64,000 nucleotides of DNA from Knufia peltigerae (lineage: Eukaryota > Ascomycota > Eurotiomycetes > Chaetothyriales > Trichomeriaceae), in the NCBI GenBank assembly GCA_030247855.1, contig JAPDRN010000007.1:558001-622000 (forward strand). Direction: 5' to 3'. Position numbers and translations under genes: made by a program. Position 1 is the stretch's first letter, and each line of letters starts with the position of its first letter. The notes under the pieces were generated by a model. It worked only from the letters and a program-made list of their open reading frames with translations, searched no databases and was not told the DNA's origin. Shown in pieces: positions 21,594-34,487 of this stretch.

Positions 21594-24500
21594 TTTCTAT
21601 GTGCGTGCGTTAGGGATACGCTGTTCTGAATATTGGGGGTTTAGACTGAAATGTGTTTGGGAAAAAATTGCCAGTTTGTGGAAGAGATGGACCAGCATCA
21701 AACCGTTGATCAGATTGTATGGGCACAATAAACAAGACATGTTTGGGGGTCTCAATCGAAAACAAGTACACACTTTGCCGAAGAGATGGAGCAGAGAACC
21801 AGTACAAGAACCATTTATCAGACGGTATAATATACATGATCGTCACCATGAGGAAGTTATCGACTTGCTAGGAAAGAATTATTGGTTCAGAGGGCAAAGC
21901 GTTCACGTATCACGAAGAGTGTCATCTCCTTTGTCTCTCTTCATCTCTCATCTTTCTCGCCCGTGGCGAGCACTACCTCGTCATAAGGTTGTCACTAAAC
22001 AATCTTACGAATCAGTCTCCATACCTCGTTAGACCCCTTAATGATCACAATACCGCCCTTATCAGGGTATCAACAAGATTCTCATTTCGACAAAAAGACA
22101 GACATGGCATTCCTGGGTACCTGACCTATGCTCCGAAGACTGGAGCGAAACATTCGTTGCGAAATAAATAGATTCCATGCTCTGTGTGAGACCTCAAATA
22201 TAAATCACTCGCATCTCTCCACATAGTACCTCAACACGCGCAGCACTTTCAGACACCACTTCATGTCCATATCCAAAACATAATCATCTTCCATTCGCGG
22301 ACCAACAGTTGAAAGAATTCTTCCTCGTCAGGTAACAAACCCACTCACCATATCGCAGGATCATGAGAGCTAGTCAGCCCAACCCACCATGCTTTGCTCG
22401 ACACGCGTCTTCCTCTGGAACCCCCTTGATCGCCTCTGTACTTGTGACTCGACAAAGTGGTCTGGGTCTGGCCAGAAGCGCCAGGCAAGCAGGGATGTCA
22501 CAAGATACACTCTCGCACACGCACCCGATACCGTGAAATCATGACTCTGGCTGCCAAACTCTTGGCCCGCGCGAGGCTCGAGCTCGAACACGGTCTTTTT
22601 GGGCGCACTCTAGTTTCTCATCGGAACCGCAAATTTCAAGCAAAACAGAGATATCCTCCCAAGATGGGAGGACCATGTGGATCTTGTCTTGTGTGAAGAA
22701 AAAAGAGTTCTTGTTCCCACTGTCACTGAACCCCGTAAGCTCGGGTTCAATTCGTAATGGTCATGGACCCGAGAAACCCGCCAAAAAGGGGAAGAATGAA
22801 ATACCAGAATATCACATGTCAGTATCTGGACTTTCCACGAATATGTACTCGTATATGTGTTCTGGGCGGCATTTCTCCGCGGAATGTTAGCAAGAACTGA
22901 CCAAACTTAAAGCACATCCTCATGTCAAGACGCCACTCTCTCCAAGTACGAGTATGGAGAGTGGAGTTGTTTCACCGAATTCCAGATGGTCTTGTCTTGT
23001 TCGTGTCAAGACCAGCACGACATCAGGAAGGGCCCCCGATTGGGAACGAGCACGTAATCTCGGAAACTTCCAGTTTGGCTTGCCTCATCGAGGCAGTGGT
23101 AAACGAATAGATCTTAAACCACAAAACTGGATGCGACGAACCTGGGCTTGGGACGTCTCGGCGGGGCTTGTTTGCCTGCCATCGACAAACTGTGAAGAAG
23201 GTTTTCATCGAGGCGCGGTAGCTGGTGTACACTCCATCCTCGTCATCACAAAAGAACCCGGCATCAAAGTCAACATAACGGCTGGTGTAGGAGATTGATA
23301 GGGGGCACGCCGCAGATTGGATTCGAACTTCCACACCTGAAATACCTCGATGAACTCTCTCAAGACACGCACAGGACAAACCTTCAGGACCAAGCCATGT
23401 GACTCGAGCCATACCGAGTGCAAGGATGAAGCATTCGATGACGGGGCATAGCTAAGAGAGTTTCAGCCCACAAGCTGTGGCAATTCGTAGTCGTAGGACA
23501 GGGTGACGATGGGTCGTACTGTCATGGGTGGAAACCTTCTCCATCTATCATAAGCAAGATTGGGTTCGAAAGTTGGAAGGTCGATCGTGGGATGATGGAT
23601 AGCTCTGGCGGTGCTCGTCCTGTCTGCCAGCTTGACACACTTCAAACTTCACACCCTTCGCGCAAAACCTTACCCAGAGATTCGGTATTTGCCAGATGGA
23701 CCTCTTCTCTAATCCATTTGCGTTTCTAGACATGATTGGTGTACGAAGGCATCGTCGTGGACATTGCAGTCATTCCAACGCGGTAGGGTTGAATACGCGC
23801 GGGTGAATCGCGCTCAGGAACTACGTATGCAGTGAGTCCAAGTTGCCAAAGTTCATGATGACTGCCAATTTTGGTCTCCTTTCCCGTGTCGTACTTGGCG
23901 ATAGAGACGTGATTGAGTAAACCAAAAGGTGGACCTTAAGTGCAAGGGTCTGGTGGCCGGGGTGTATTCAGGGTGATGTGGCACCTTGGTGTGATATAGT
24001 CTTACCAAGTAAAGCATGATGATTCTGGGTGTTGGAGGGTTGACGTCCTCCCCAGTCACCACAGTGAGCGATCTGAAGGCAATTCAAAAGTCGAAATCGG
24101 AGTAGGCAACGCATGTGCGTCGTTTACGAGTCTTGTTTTCTTTTCAGGCCCAGCCTTCGACTTCGACTGGCTTAGTACGCACAGTGTAAGCCCTAGAGGG
24201 CTGAAAAGTCAAACCTTGTGGCGGACCCCTGTGAAAAGGAGTCGCCTGACTGACAAAATGCGGCAAAACGACGGCACCGGGCCACAAGGACGCTGTTGCA
24301 TTGCTAAGGGGGGCTTGTTCCCGTTACCACCCAAGAGCTCGAGATGCGTCCGCACCTTGCCAGAGAACTGGAAACGTCTTCAAGGTGCGCGCCCTTGTAT
24401 TCCCCCATTCCATGTTAGTGTAACCATGGCTGGACAATGATGATGATGGGAAACGCAGATCATCATGGAAAGTATCATGCTCCGTTCCTGCAGAAGTCTT

Positions 24501-25823
24501 ATGCAGCAGCAACCACCACGAGATGCAGTCGGTCTGCTTGGTGGCAGTTTGGCCGAGGTGGGTTTTGACAGGTGCGATCGAAAAAGTAAGGAAGAAGCGG
24601 AGTTGCCGGGGGTTGGAAGATCGCTCTGAGATCCCCATGTTCTTTGGCGGTCCTAGTGCTCGGAGTCTGACATTGAGTACCGGAATTGAACCACCTATCA
24701 ACGAGATGGGAAACATCCTGCCTCTGTGGCCGGAGTAGGATAGTGCTGATGCTGCGGGAAGCATAATGTATCTAGGTGGACTGGGGGACGTTTGATTGGC
24801 AACCTCCAAAGACTTTCGTTCGATCAATGACGCGTACGTCTCTTTTCACCTAGACTACAGAGCATCACATTGCTACGAGTTGAAAAAAAAGGGTTCAACC
24901 CAAAATGCAACCGAGACGCAGGTGTCCGAGTTCAGTCAGTCTCGTGAAGAGCAAAGGGCGTTGGTGAGAAAAGGTAGTACTCCGTAACACTTTGTCACAT
25001 CGGCCTTGTGGATCTCGCAAGGGTCGTCGACGAGCTTGAACTGGGTGTAAAGCTACTTTACAGAGACAGGTTGACGGGACAAGGATATCGTAAGCCTGTG
25101 ACAGGACAGGGGAAGAGGTGCATGCTTGACTCGCACCTGATCAGTCCGCCCTGAGTGCTCATCAACCACCAAATGAGGTAGGTAGCAGGGGATGTTTTGG
25201 AGGCTCAGGAGCCTGTAGTCCGTGTCCCGTCACTAATCAGAAATCATAGCTGGCTCTACTGCTTCAAACCGTGGCTGGAAGCTACCTAGGTAGGTAGGAG
25301 CTGAACACTCTTTCCGACGGATTGTCATCGTGAAACGGGCCAACGAGCAGAGGCAGATCCCGAGAGAAATTTTTACAGTAGACCCGGTCAAGGCATCGCG
25401 CTTTCTCCCCCCCCATCCCCCTCCCCCCGTCTCGTTCTAGCTATACTCTCCGTGGTGTGCTTTCGTTAGCCGTAGTCAGTACTCCTTGGACATATGTAGA
25501 GTATTATCCTTCGGATACCACAAGTACAGTCTCAAGCGTATGCACGGAGTAGGAGAGGCCGCTCTTGCATTCCCCAACGAAAGCGTATGTGGGGGTTATG
25601 AAACGCCCATTGCACCGTAGCGGCGATCCTGAGAGGATATCAGGCCTCGGGGAATGGCCTCAAGAAGGTATCTTAAGGTTAAGGCCCGCGCCGTCCTCAA
25701 GCTCCCAAGAGAGACACGGAGTACGGAGTAGCCAGACACCCAAATTGCGTTGCCGGAGGGCCGCCGCCCACAGCTGAGACTCTCTCCGGCGAGCTGCAGG
25801 GGGGCGGAGGGGTGTTCCATAGT

Positions 25824-25843
25824 CCTACGAGTGTACTCGTAGG
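25824..25843. repeat. Inverted repeat (hairpin) of 9-bp arms
   Basis: CCTACGAGTGTACTCGTAGG is a 20-bp near-perfect palindrome; only the central GT breaks symmetry. It sits in a short zone (25720-25890) dense in CGAGTA/GAGTAC units. Confidence 0.8.
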
Positions 25844-26945
25844 GCAGAACCGTGTTTAAGGTCCCACGAGTACGGAGTACGAGTATTCGGTTTGACTGTG
25901 CAATGAATGGACGCCGTCAATGACGAACGCGCATGAATAATCCGAGTTCATGCCAGGGGGATCCTGCAGGATGCCCGGCTTCTTCAAACGCTCCGAGGTC
26001 GTTCGGCTCTGGAAGGGAGAACCCTTGTCTTGGTGGAGTTTTGGCCTCCAGGATTGCGAAGCCCACGAAACCCCCCATGTCGCTCTAATCATTCTTGCTC
26101 ATCACCCCTCCTTTGTACTGCCCAATCTGGCTTCGTGGCGTTGGGGGTGGAATGAAGCACCCGGCGCTCGACTCACGACTGAGACACTCATCAATCACGG
26201 TCTTCTCGGCTGCAACATTTTCCCGTGTAGAGTCATTGCACTGGGCAAAGATGTTGAAGAATGGCCTCATCAACCTGTTTTCGTAGATTGTGGATGCGGT
26301 ATCTCGTCCTTGAATCTGTACAGTAGAATGATTGCACCGTCGAGAAACCAAGGCACGTGCAAAAGGGCCCATCCACAGTGAAGCATTGTCAACATTATCA
26401 CGTCACCTCCACCTGGTATTGTAGGAGTTACTGGAGGATGCACGGGTACAGCGGCTCATCACGCTCCGCATCTGCCAGGAGCTAGCGCCTGTCACAACGT
26501 GGGTAGTGAGCCATGCAGCATTCCAGAAATGGGTGCGCCTTCGACACATTGATGAAGGGCGAGTTTGCTGGGAGAGCGAGAGGTGCACAGTGTCGACAGC
26601 GTCTTGATTCGTCCAAACCATTCGCGCGCAGTCTGGCAATGCTCGCGGACTCCCGTCAAATCCATGCGAGACTATTCGACGAATGCAAAGAATGCCACAC
26701 ACACAGGTCAGGATATCCTGTCACACTGCGGGCAGGGTCCAATGTTTGACAGGCGCCGGCATTCCAAGAAAAACGTGGGCTTTGACCACAAAACACCCAT
26801 GCCACGAGCAGCATGTGGGAACCTTGAATGGACTCGTGCAGTGCCTCTACTCTTGCCAAAATGCCCGGGCAATTTCTGCGGACTGTGCCCCTGTCCAAGG
26901 GCTTGTAAGGGTCTGTAGATAGACGCTTGATCAAGTATTCGTAAA

Positions 26946-26957
26946 CTACTCGAGTAG
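26946..26957. repeat. Perfect 12-bp palindrome CTACTCGAGTAG
   Basis: Self-complementary site in the gene-poor region, built from the same CTACTCG/CGAGTAG half-site as the hairpin at 25824. Confidence 0.7.
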
Positions 26958-27609
26958 GAGACACTTCTCCCCTGCATGGCTTTACATTCCATAATTTAAA
27001 TGTGGCACGTTGCTGGGATATGGTGTGTGTTAGTTTCCACCTGTACACCGAAATTGAAATAGCAGATAGTGTTCCAGGATCGAAATCCCTACCGTACCAC
27101 TACCCAACAACCTTCGACTTGCATCCGTTCAAGTTAGCAATCCCGAAGACATCCAATGTGAGAGCTCTCTACAATTCACCGGCTGGTGGAAAGCCGTTCC
27201 TACTGTACCAGTCCTTTGCATGGTGAATATCCAAAACTGGGACAAGCGTGGCGTTGAGGGACGGCAGCACCACCCGCCCAGTTGTCACATTGGCTTCTGC
27301 CCGTTAGGAGTAGTTCCCCTCGGTTCGGCCGGCCTTGCCCTTTCACAGGAGAGGGAGACTCGTGATATCGTAGTCCTTTGGCATCAGAGTCGTGATCTCG
27401 AGCCCAATGCTTTTCACTCAGCTACTTCCAAAACAAGGCACTGATGACTCTTAGACATCTCTGGGTGGACGACGATCAGATGATCTGACCCCGAAGCCAT
27501 CACCGGCATCTTGACGCGGTGTCTTACTACTCACTCACCAAGCTCGATCAAGAGCTGACTCGCATGCTTTTACGAGCTGTCTAGTCACAGGCAAGAAGTG
27601 GTGGCGGTG

Positions 27610-27630
27610 GTGTGTGTGTGTGTGTGTGTG
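27610..27630. repeat. GT dinucleotide microsatellite
   Basis: About ten uninterrupted TG units in non-coding sequence. Confidence 0.9.
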
Positions 27631-30600
27631 AAGGGGCCATTGCTGAATTGCAGATGTCTACAATAGTCTTGGACACTCTCCCGCAACTAACTTGCATTTT
27701 GTATGATGACATGTGGCAAGCTTGTCCACGAGCGTCGTTTGCCTAGAGTTCGCTTGGGTCACAGAGAGTGGGCGCGGCTGGAGTTTGCGAGATGTGGAGA
27801 CGCCTAGGCAGGTCACAGTTGTTGGCCTTTAACCGAAGTCGACAACTTTAGAGGCTTCGACTACGAGAGAGTTTCTCCTTTGCGTCAAGGAGTGTGTGTG
27901 GTGGTCGTCGTGCGGCGTCCGATCGGCGAAGCAACATGCTAACTCGCGCCTGGACCACCGTAGAGCTAGGGCCTAGCGGACATGGGATGAACTAGACAAC
28001 AAGGCTAGCTTTCCTGTCCACCCTTTCTGACGTGATGAGACTGGAGGCCCAGCAGTGCAAGCGACATTGCACTGAATACAGGCGTTACTGAGTTCGCCGG
28101 GGGGTTGAAGGCCGCACACCCTCGTCAAGCTCACAATGTGTCACTATTCGCCCAGGGAAGCACTAAGCATGACGGATCCTTGGAAATAGAAAAGGTCATG
28201 TGAGGGAGCAAATCTGCATTGGCTGTGAAGCGACGTAGGACAGCAGCAACCCAATCGAGCAGTTCGTAGAGTACGAGGCTCGAAAAACATGCCAGAGCCA
28301 AGGATCGTCTGCGTCGGATGCGACGTGAAGGAGAATCTGGGGGAGACCTTTAATCTTGCAGAACATGAGGACCCTTGCCTTGTTTGGACCTCAGAGCTTG
28401 ACTTTTTTCCGCGCCGTCCCTGCCGCCAGATGAAGCGGAACACGGTTGCCGTGTAGCTAGGGGCAAGACTAAGTGCCGGCCGGAGTATCATGAACATGGT
28501 TACTGTAGGCCTGTTGCGTGACACTACTGCCTACAGTAGCAAGGTAATTGGAGGAGGAGGGCCTCAAGTCTCGGCAAGGATACACTCCTCGGGACAGCTA
28601 AGTGTTGAGGTACTCGCTCGACAACGGAGAAGGACCACTGCGACAATTTCTACCGACCTCTTCAGGCGCAAAAGAGGGACAAGGCTAATGCATGGTCGTC
28701 CTCACCTGCTTGCGTGGTGGGTTTTGTCTCGTCTGTCTCAGGCCGAAAATGTCACCCTTCATGTGCGACAATCCTGTGATCACCACCACTAATTCGCTTG
28801 TCCCCTCTGCGCTGTTTGGGTTGGATGAGTTGGTGGCGTCTCTCCGTGTCCTCTTTGGGGACATGCTTTTACGTGAGCATGGCCACCCCGGTGGTTAGCA
28901 ACTGTCCGGACCATTTAGGCTGCACCTGTTAGGCGAGAGCGGGTCCCATGGAGTCAATCGGATGGCCAGCAGTCCCAAGAGTAGTTTGCCTGGTGCATCT
29001 GCTGAACGGTGGTCCCCTTCGATCTGATACCTTTGTAGTAAGTACACTGTAAAGCAAGCCGCGCGGTCCCTCACGATATCGAGCACTAAAGTGCGTGCAC
29101 GCTTCTCTGAGACACGATGGCTGAAGCGGATTGACGATAGATTGTCGACGGCTTCCCGGATAGATAACCCGTGGCATGGCCATGTGCCTTGGAAAAAATG
29201 CTACTTGAACAGTACAGTAAGTTTCCAGTAGTGTCAGATGCTGGACCAGTGGAGGCCTCTACCAGCAGCCTGTTGCAGGACAACATACCTGGGGAGCAGG
29301 GCAGCAAGTAACTTGGCCGACCAGCGCTGGCAAACACCTTACGTACCAGTACAGCTAGTGGCCCAGGCTTTCAGGCTTATGGCACGGATCGTGCGCATGC
29401 AATACTCCGTACTCGGTCCATCTCGAGCATCTCGATTGGGGAGATGGCGGGAATGTGCCACTAGAAGGGCTAGGTTGGCACGAAAACGCAGCCTGCCATC
29501 CCGTGGCTCCGAGCGGGAGGAGGCGTGCGTCTGGCCAGGGTCTGATTGATACGAGTTACCTTTCCGCGCTGTACAGATCCTCTCCGTACAGAAGAAGGGG
29601 GAAAGAAAATTCGTCCGAAATGCCGCTTGACTAGAGTCTGGCACTTGTATGCAAACTGCCGGTTAAAAATGGGCTGTAGTGCAGGGGCGTGGCACCGATA
29701 GTGGTTGTTTTATCCATTCAAGGTCGACTCCATACTGTTCGGGTACCAGATATCTGCAGCACTTGACGCACACACAAGGCTTTCTCGCCATTCGAAACAC
29801 CCGGCAGATAGCGTCTCGCATACCCCGAGAGATTGTCATGCATGCTACTGGAGTACCCGAAGCTGAGGTGGACAGTGCATGGTTGTCACTAAACAGCTCT
29901 CACTTTGGAATGTAGGAGTACCTTGAGGAGGACTCGTGCCCGTGCAGCATTCACTACCTAGACACCTAATTCACGCACGAGTACTAGGGCTTTGTAACTA
30001 TTCACGGTGTACGACAGTATCCGCAGTAATAAGAGAGATAGAGCGCCAGAGGGAGAAAAGCGTGCGACAGCGAGCTGTGTGCTCCACGTCTCTGAGGAAT
30101 GGGGGCTTTGGCTGCATTGTGTCCTCCACTCAATGTGGAAATCCCAGCAACGCTCATCACCCCCCTGTCTTTGGCCAAATTTCCCTCTGCGTGCCAGCAT
30201 CAGTAGGTGTCCTGTACGTTACCTGGGCCTGGCTATCAACATTTTTACCCAGCATCGAGGCTTTTCCCTGAATCACCTCGTGTAACACCAATTGAAACCA
30301 CCGCACTAGCACCTCATGGGTCTAGCAGAAGCCAGCATAACAGTATACGGAGCATCAGTGCCTCAGTAGTTCGTTACTGCGGCCCTTTTGCTCGAGTCGA
30401 CTTCTGCCACCACTCGTTGCGTGGGTGATCCACCATCGGCTACAGTGTGACTTTGCTGGTGGGCTCTCACACCATCACCCTTGGTGTGATTCATCTCAAC
30501 ACACACAAGGGAGGAACAGTCGCGTGTGGCTACAGCTTAAAAAGAACAGACAAGGGTCTTACTACCCGGCGAGCCCATGGTGAGCAGACTGACGCCCTGG

Positions 30601-30893
30601 TCCAAACTCTGCCTCAACCCGGCCGCTCTCTCCACATCATCCTCTCTTCCCGCCGCCACAACCCTAGTCTCGCATCCTTGCAAGCGATCGACCAGGGTCA
30701 GAGAAGAAATGGCATGCGTCTACTCCGTATTGCTCGTAGGTTGTCCGGAATCATGCGACTCCACGAGGCCGCCATCCCTCGTCGAATCCATGTCATCTCC
30801 CCTCTGAATGGATCCGTTCGCAGCGCCATTGACCTGCCTGCCTGCTTCCCTGGGGGACCTACCCGTGCCCTTATGCCCACTTTTTTTTCTTCG

Positions 30894-30915
30894 ACAGAGA
30901 GAGAGAGAGAGAGAG
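30894..30915. repeat. GA dinucleotide microsatellite
   Basis: About ten GA units in non-coding sequence, roughly 0.8 kb upstream of the Zn2Cys6 gene start. Confidence 0.9.
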
Positions 30916-31686
30916 GCTCCCACCAAGAGAAATCTACTCTAACTGCATTCTTATTCGATCAGTTATGTGCAGTTGCTCAGACAAAAAGACCACCCACATA
31001 CGAGTAAGAGGGTCATCATCATCGGTGCAGGCAGTCGTCCGTTTCGTCTGCTGATACTTGTTTACTCCCTTGCCTACCATAGCAGGTCACCTCTTTTATC
31101 ACAACTTTTGCTCTTCGGTGCTCTTCACCAACCTGACTGCCGGTTGACTTGAAAGGACTAAACAGGCTCTTCTTCTTCTACTCGGTGCAATAATAATAAA
31201 ATATTGCTGGTCCTTCTGGAAGTATTTGATCATTCGGCGCTTGGGTGGGCGGTCATCACAGACACATGCATATCTGAGGCATGTAATTTCGAAAAGCAGT
31301 ATTCCCCGGCGTCTCGACTCTAACAGTACATTTTCTCGACACGACCATTCGACATCGACACCTCGACGTCTGCTGTACCACCGACAAGAGTGACACCCGT
31401 TGTTGAAATTGAAACCAAGCTCGGGAATTGTTCAACACAGTAACACACGCCGGGAATCGTTTTGTGGCAATGCCGCAAGTTTCTCCTTGTCCACATAGCA
31501 GCGACACAGTCCAGACCTACGACTACTGAAGCCGACATTTGGCGTCAAAGGAAGGGAGAGAAGGACGTCGGCATTTCCGACGAAATCGCTTGGTTCTCTT
31601 CCTTTCTTCAAGTCTGGTAGACTCGAACGGGCTGAGTGACTCGAAGTATTTTTACTTGTTCTCAAACATTGGGAGTTACAATCCTA

Positions 31687-34487
31687 ATGCATGACAGGGA
31701 GCATAACGAGTCCATGGCAACGAGTATCGTGCTACCTTCTGACCTGCACATGAGGCGGTGGCACGAAACCCAACAACAACAACTCTCCCAACAACCCTGT
31801 CCCACCTCGTCGTCATTCTCGTCCAGCAGTCCCCCGTCCAATCTGACGTCGAGCGCACAACCGCCACCACCATCTATGGCCACGGGCGATGCACCGTCGC
31901 ACAGGCCTCGTCTTCCGTCATTTGGGGACTTCCTCTCCGGGGCCTCGCACAACAATCTCGGGCCCTTCCAGCCTGCCCAGCCCTCGCCTTATCATGCTCC
32001 GAGCAGCTCGATCCGCGGAGACGGGCCCCCTCCCGCCAACGGCACGGGGGTCCAACACCACGTTGCTCAACACAATGCCTACGGCCCCATGTCGGAGAGG
32101 ACTTCGATGCAGACGCCCGGCCTCCCTGGTCCTTACCACCAGCTTCCTCAGGTAAACAGACCCGATGCAAATCCAGCACAATACTGGGGCTATCCCCAGT
32201 CGTCCTCTCTCGCGCATGACAATCGTGGTGCACCCTTCCCGTCACCCGGCATCGGATCGCCTGGCCCCTCGATCGACCATGGCTACGGCCGAACGGTGAT
32301 GAGAGAGGAGGTGCTACCCGGCAAAGGGCCGTGTTACATCTACGACGACGGCACGTTTTGTCAAAAGATGATCAACGGCGACACGGTCAATCCGAAATGG
32401 GGCACCACCAAGGCGGGCAAGCCTCGAAAACGGCTGGGCCAGGCCTGCAACACATGCAGGGAGAAGAAGATAAAGTGCGACCCCGGCGTGCCCAAGTGCG
32501 CCCAGTGCCAGAAGTTTGGCCGTGATTGCAGATTCGACACGACGTGAGTAAATAATAGTGCTGTATTCGTTGGTTCGTCCGCCCGAGGACATGTGCTAAT
32601 TTTTACTTTTTCTCCGTCTACCGCAGACCACGCACGTCCTCTTCGAGACAAGCCGGGACCGGTTCGAATTCCTCGACATATTCACCTTCTCGTTCGTCGC
32701 CGCCTGAAGTGCAGCAAGACGCGCAATCGTTTCGGAGGGAATCGAACGCATCCACAGACTGGGCTGGCGTCGGCCTGAAGAATGTGCGCAGGTCCTCAAT
32801 GGCACTCGAGAGCCTCTTATCCCCTGCCACCGAAGACGGAGTGGCCGCAGACGACGATTCCTCGGAGATCCTTCCCCCGGCAAAACGCGCCCGCATCTCG
32901 ATGTCTCCTCGACCCGGCTCAGAACCCGAGAGCCTGAGCATGGGGACACTGATGAGCACAATCGTTTCCCCGACCACCGTGTCCAGATTTTCCAGCGCCA
33001 CGGACCCGACTGAAATCGACCGTAGCCTGACCTTGCACTACGTGGCCAAGTACTTTGCCTACGTTGAAAGTGCCACGTACGGCACCCTCCCCACCAAGGA
33101 CTTTACGCGATGGGTCAAGGAGTGCCCCGGCAAGTCCGGCGCGGACCGCATGTTGCTCTATGCCATGATGGCCATGGGGTCCGTATTTGTGCGGCGTCCC
33201 GAGGCCGAATCCCATCGCGTCATCTTCGCAAAGATCGCCGAGGAAGCATCGCGCAACAACGCCGACGAGCTCACGCTGCAGCTGCTGCAGACTCGGCTCA
33301 TCCTGGCCCTGTTGGCCTTTTCCCAGGGCCAGTACAACAAGGCGTGGGACCTGTGCGGTTCGGCCCTGCGGACCGCTTTTGGCCTCAAGTACAACACAGA
33401 GGTCGGGGTGCGTGCCGTCGCGGAGACGGGCACGACCGAGTTTGGACTCGACTACGACACGCTGGTGGAATGCAGGAGACGGACCTTCTGGTCCGCGTAC
33501 GTCATGGATTGTTTCGACGGCTGTTGTTCAGCCACGATCGCTCACCTGTTCCGATCCCAATGCCACATACGGCTGCCGTGTGGGCGAACTGCGTACGAGG
33601 CCGGTAACATCCTAGCCACACCTTTCGAGCTCGGTGGTTGTGGTGGAAATAACGTTCAACATCAACAGCAGCAGCAGCAGCAGCACGGCACCGGCGATGT
33701 GTCTCGCGTGGGACTTTTGGGGTACCTGGTCGAGATCGCCACCATCTTCCACGACGTGGTGGACAAGACCAGCCGCCTCAGTCCCGACAACCCCGAGAGA
33801 TACGCCGCAGAAATGGAACACTTTTACCACCACACCAAGGCCCGGCTGTGCGCGTGGGAGGATCAAGTGCGGACCATGTCTCAGGGAAGTCGCAACGGCG
33901 ACGAGGTGGTGGACTCGGTCCACGGTCTGCACATCATGTACCACTACACGGCCATCACGCTGCACCGATACGTGCACCACGCGGCGCTCGAGCCCAAGGC
34001 TGTGACGGAGCGCATCACGGCGTGCCACGACCACGCCGAGGCCATGCTGAGGACGGTGCAGCGGCTCAGCAACCACGAGGAGCGCGACCCCTATTTCCGA
34101 TTCGCCACGACCAGCCCGTTCAACGGCTTCGCCATCACCGCCGCCCTGGACGTCATCACGGCGGCAGGCACGCTTTCGGACCTGATGGACTCCCAGAGCA
34201 GGACCATGTCGCTCGTGTCCAGCGGGCTGGAGGCGCTGGAGAGCCTGGTCGGGTTCTGGCACAGTGCCCATCGACAGCGGGAAATGGTCAAGAAGCGGCT
34301 GGGGACGTTGATGTCGGCCATGAAAATGGCCTCGCACATGGCCGGGGCGTACTACTTTGGCGAATCCATGGAGAGCCCCTTTAGGCCGGAACAGGATGTG
34401 GTGTACGGGGTCGGACGTGAGCGGTACTTCCAGGCTTGGGGATGGTCGGGTAGATTTAACGAGAGTGATTTCCATCGGCTGGATTGA
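31687..34487 (+). CDS. Zn2Cys6 (Gal4-type) transcription factor
   Basis: Two exons, 31687-32543 and 32627-34487, 905 aa. The 83-bp intron (GTGAGT..CCGCAG) sits directly after the zinc cluster, joining through an ACA codon. The N-terminal 225 residues are Gln/Ser/Pro-rich. An aromatic CYIYDDGTFC block and a basic AGKPRKRLGQ stretch lead into the binuclear cluster at about residues 254-281, with spacing C-x2-C-x6-C-x6-C-x2-C-x6-C exactly as required. A Fungal_trans-type regulatory region follows from about residue 420, containing RRRTFWSAYVMDCFDG. A CAG-encoded polyglutamine run lies near residue 630. Alternative start: ATG 31714 (MATSIVLPS). The cluster sequence with its upstream block recalls fungal carbon-source regulators, but I cannot name the orthologue. 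The upstream intergenic region is exceptionally long. Confidence 0.93.
33666..33683 (+). repeat. CAG trinucleotide repeat coding polyglutamine
   Basis: Six pure CAG codons following CAACATCAA within the regulatory domain of the Zn2Cys6 factor. It is likely variable between strains. Confidence 0.85.

Larger units (their letters stand above)
21594..31686. other. Gene-poor region, about 10.1 kb
   Basis: No coding region can be supported. Open frames are short (longest 186 codons at 30447-31007) with low-complexity or arbitrary composition and no domain. No transposase, reverse transcriptase, LTR, tRNA or rRNA was recognised. The region holds simple repeats: a GT run near 27610, a GA run near 30894 and a C-rich tract near 25404. 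It also holds many copies of TACGGAGTA/TACTCCGTA and related GAGTA palindromes (24978, 25722, 25871, 29403, 30721). It lies immediately upstream of a Zn2Cys6 regulator gene and may contain its leader, its control region or non-coding transcripts. Confidence 0.6.

Noticed and set aside
23310..23345. GGATTCGAAC resembling the T-arm of a minus-strand tRNA
   Set aside because: The T-stem does not pair and no anticodon or acceptor stem fits around it.
24324..24827. 167-codon minus-strand frame
   Set aside because: No recognisable motif, mixed low-complexity sequence, no supporting splice structure.
30447..31007. 186-codon frame in the gene-poor region
   Set aside because: No domain, arbitrary composition, crosses a GA microsatellite, and has no convincing start or neighbouring exons.
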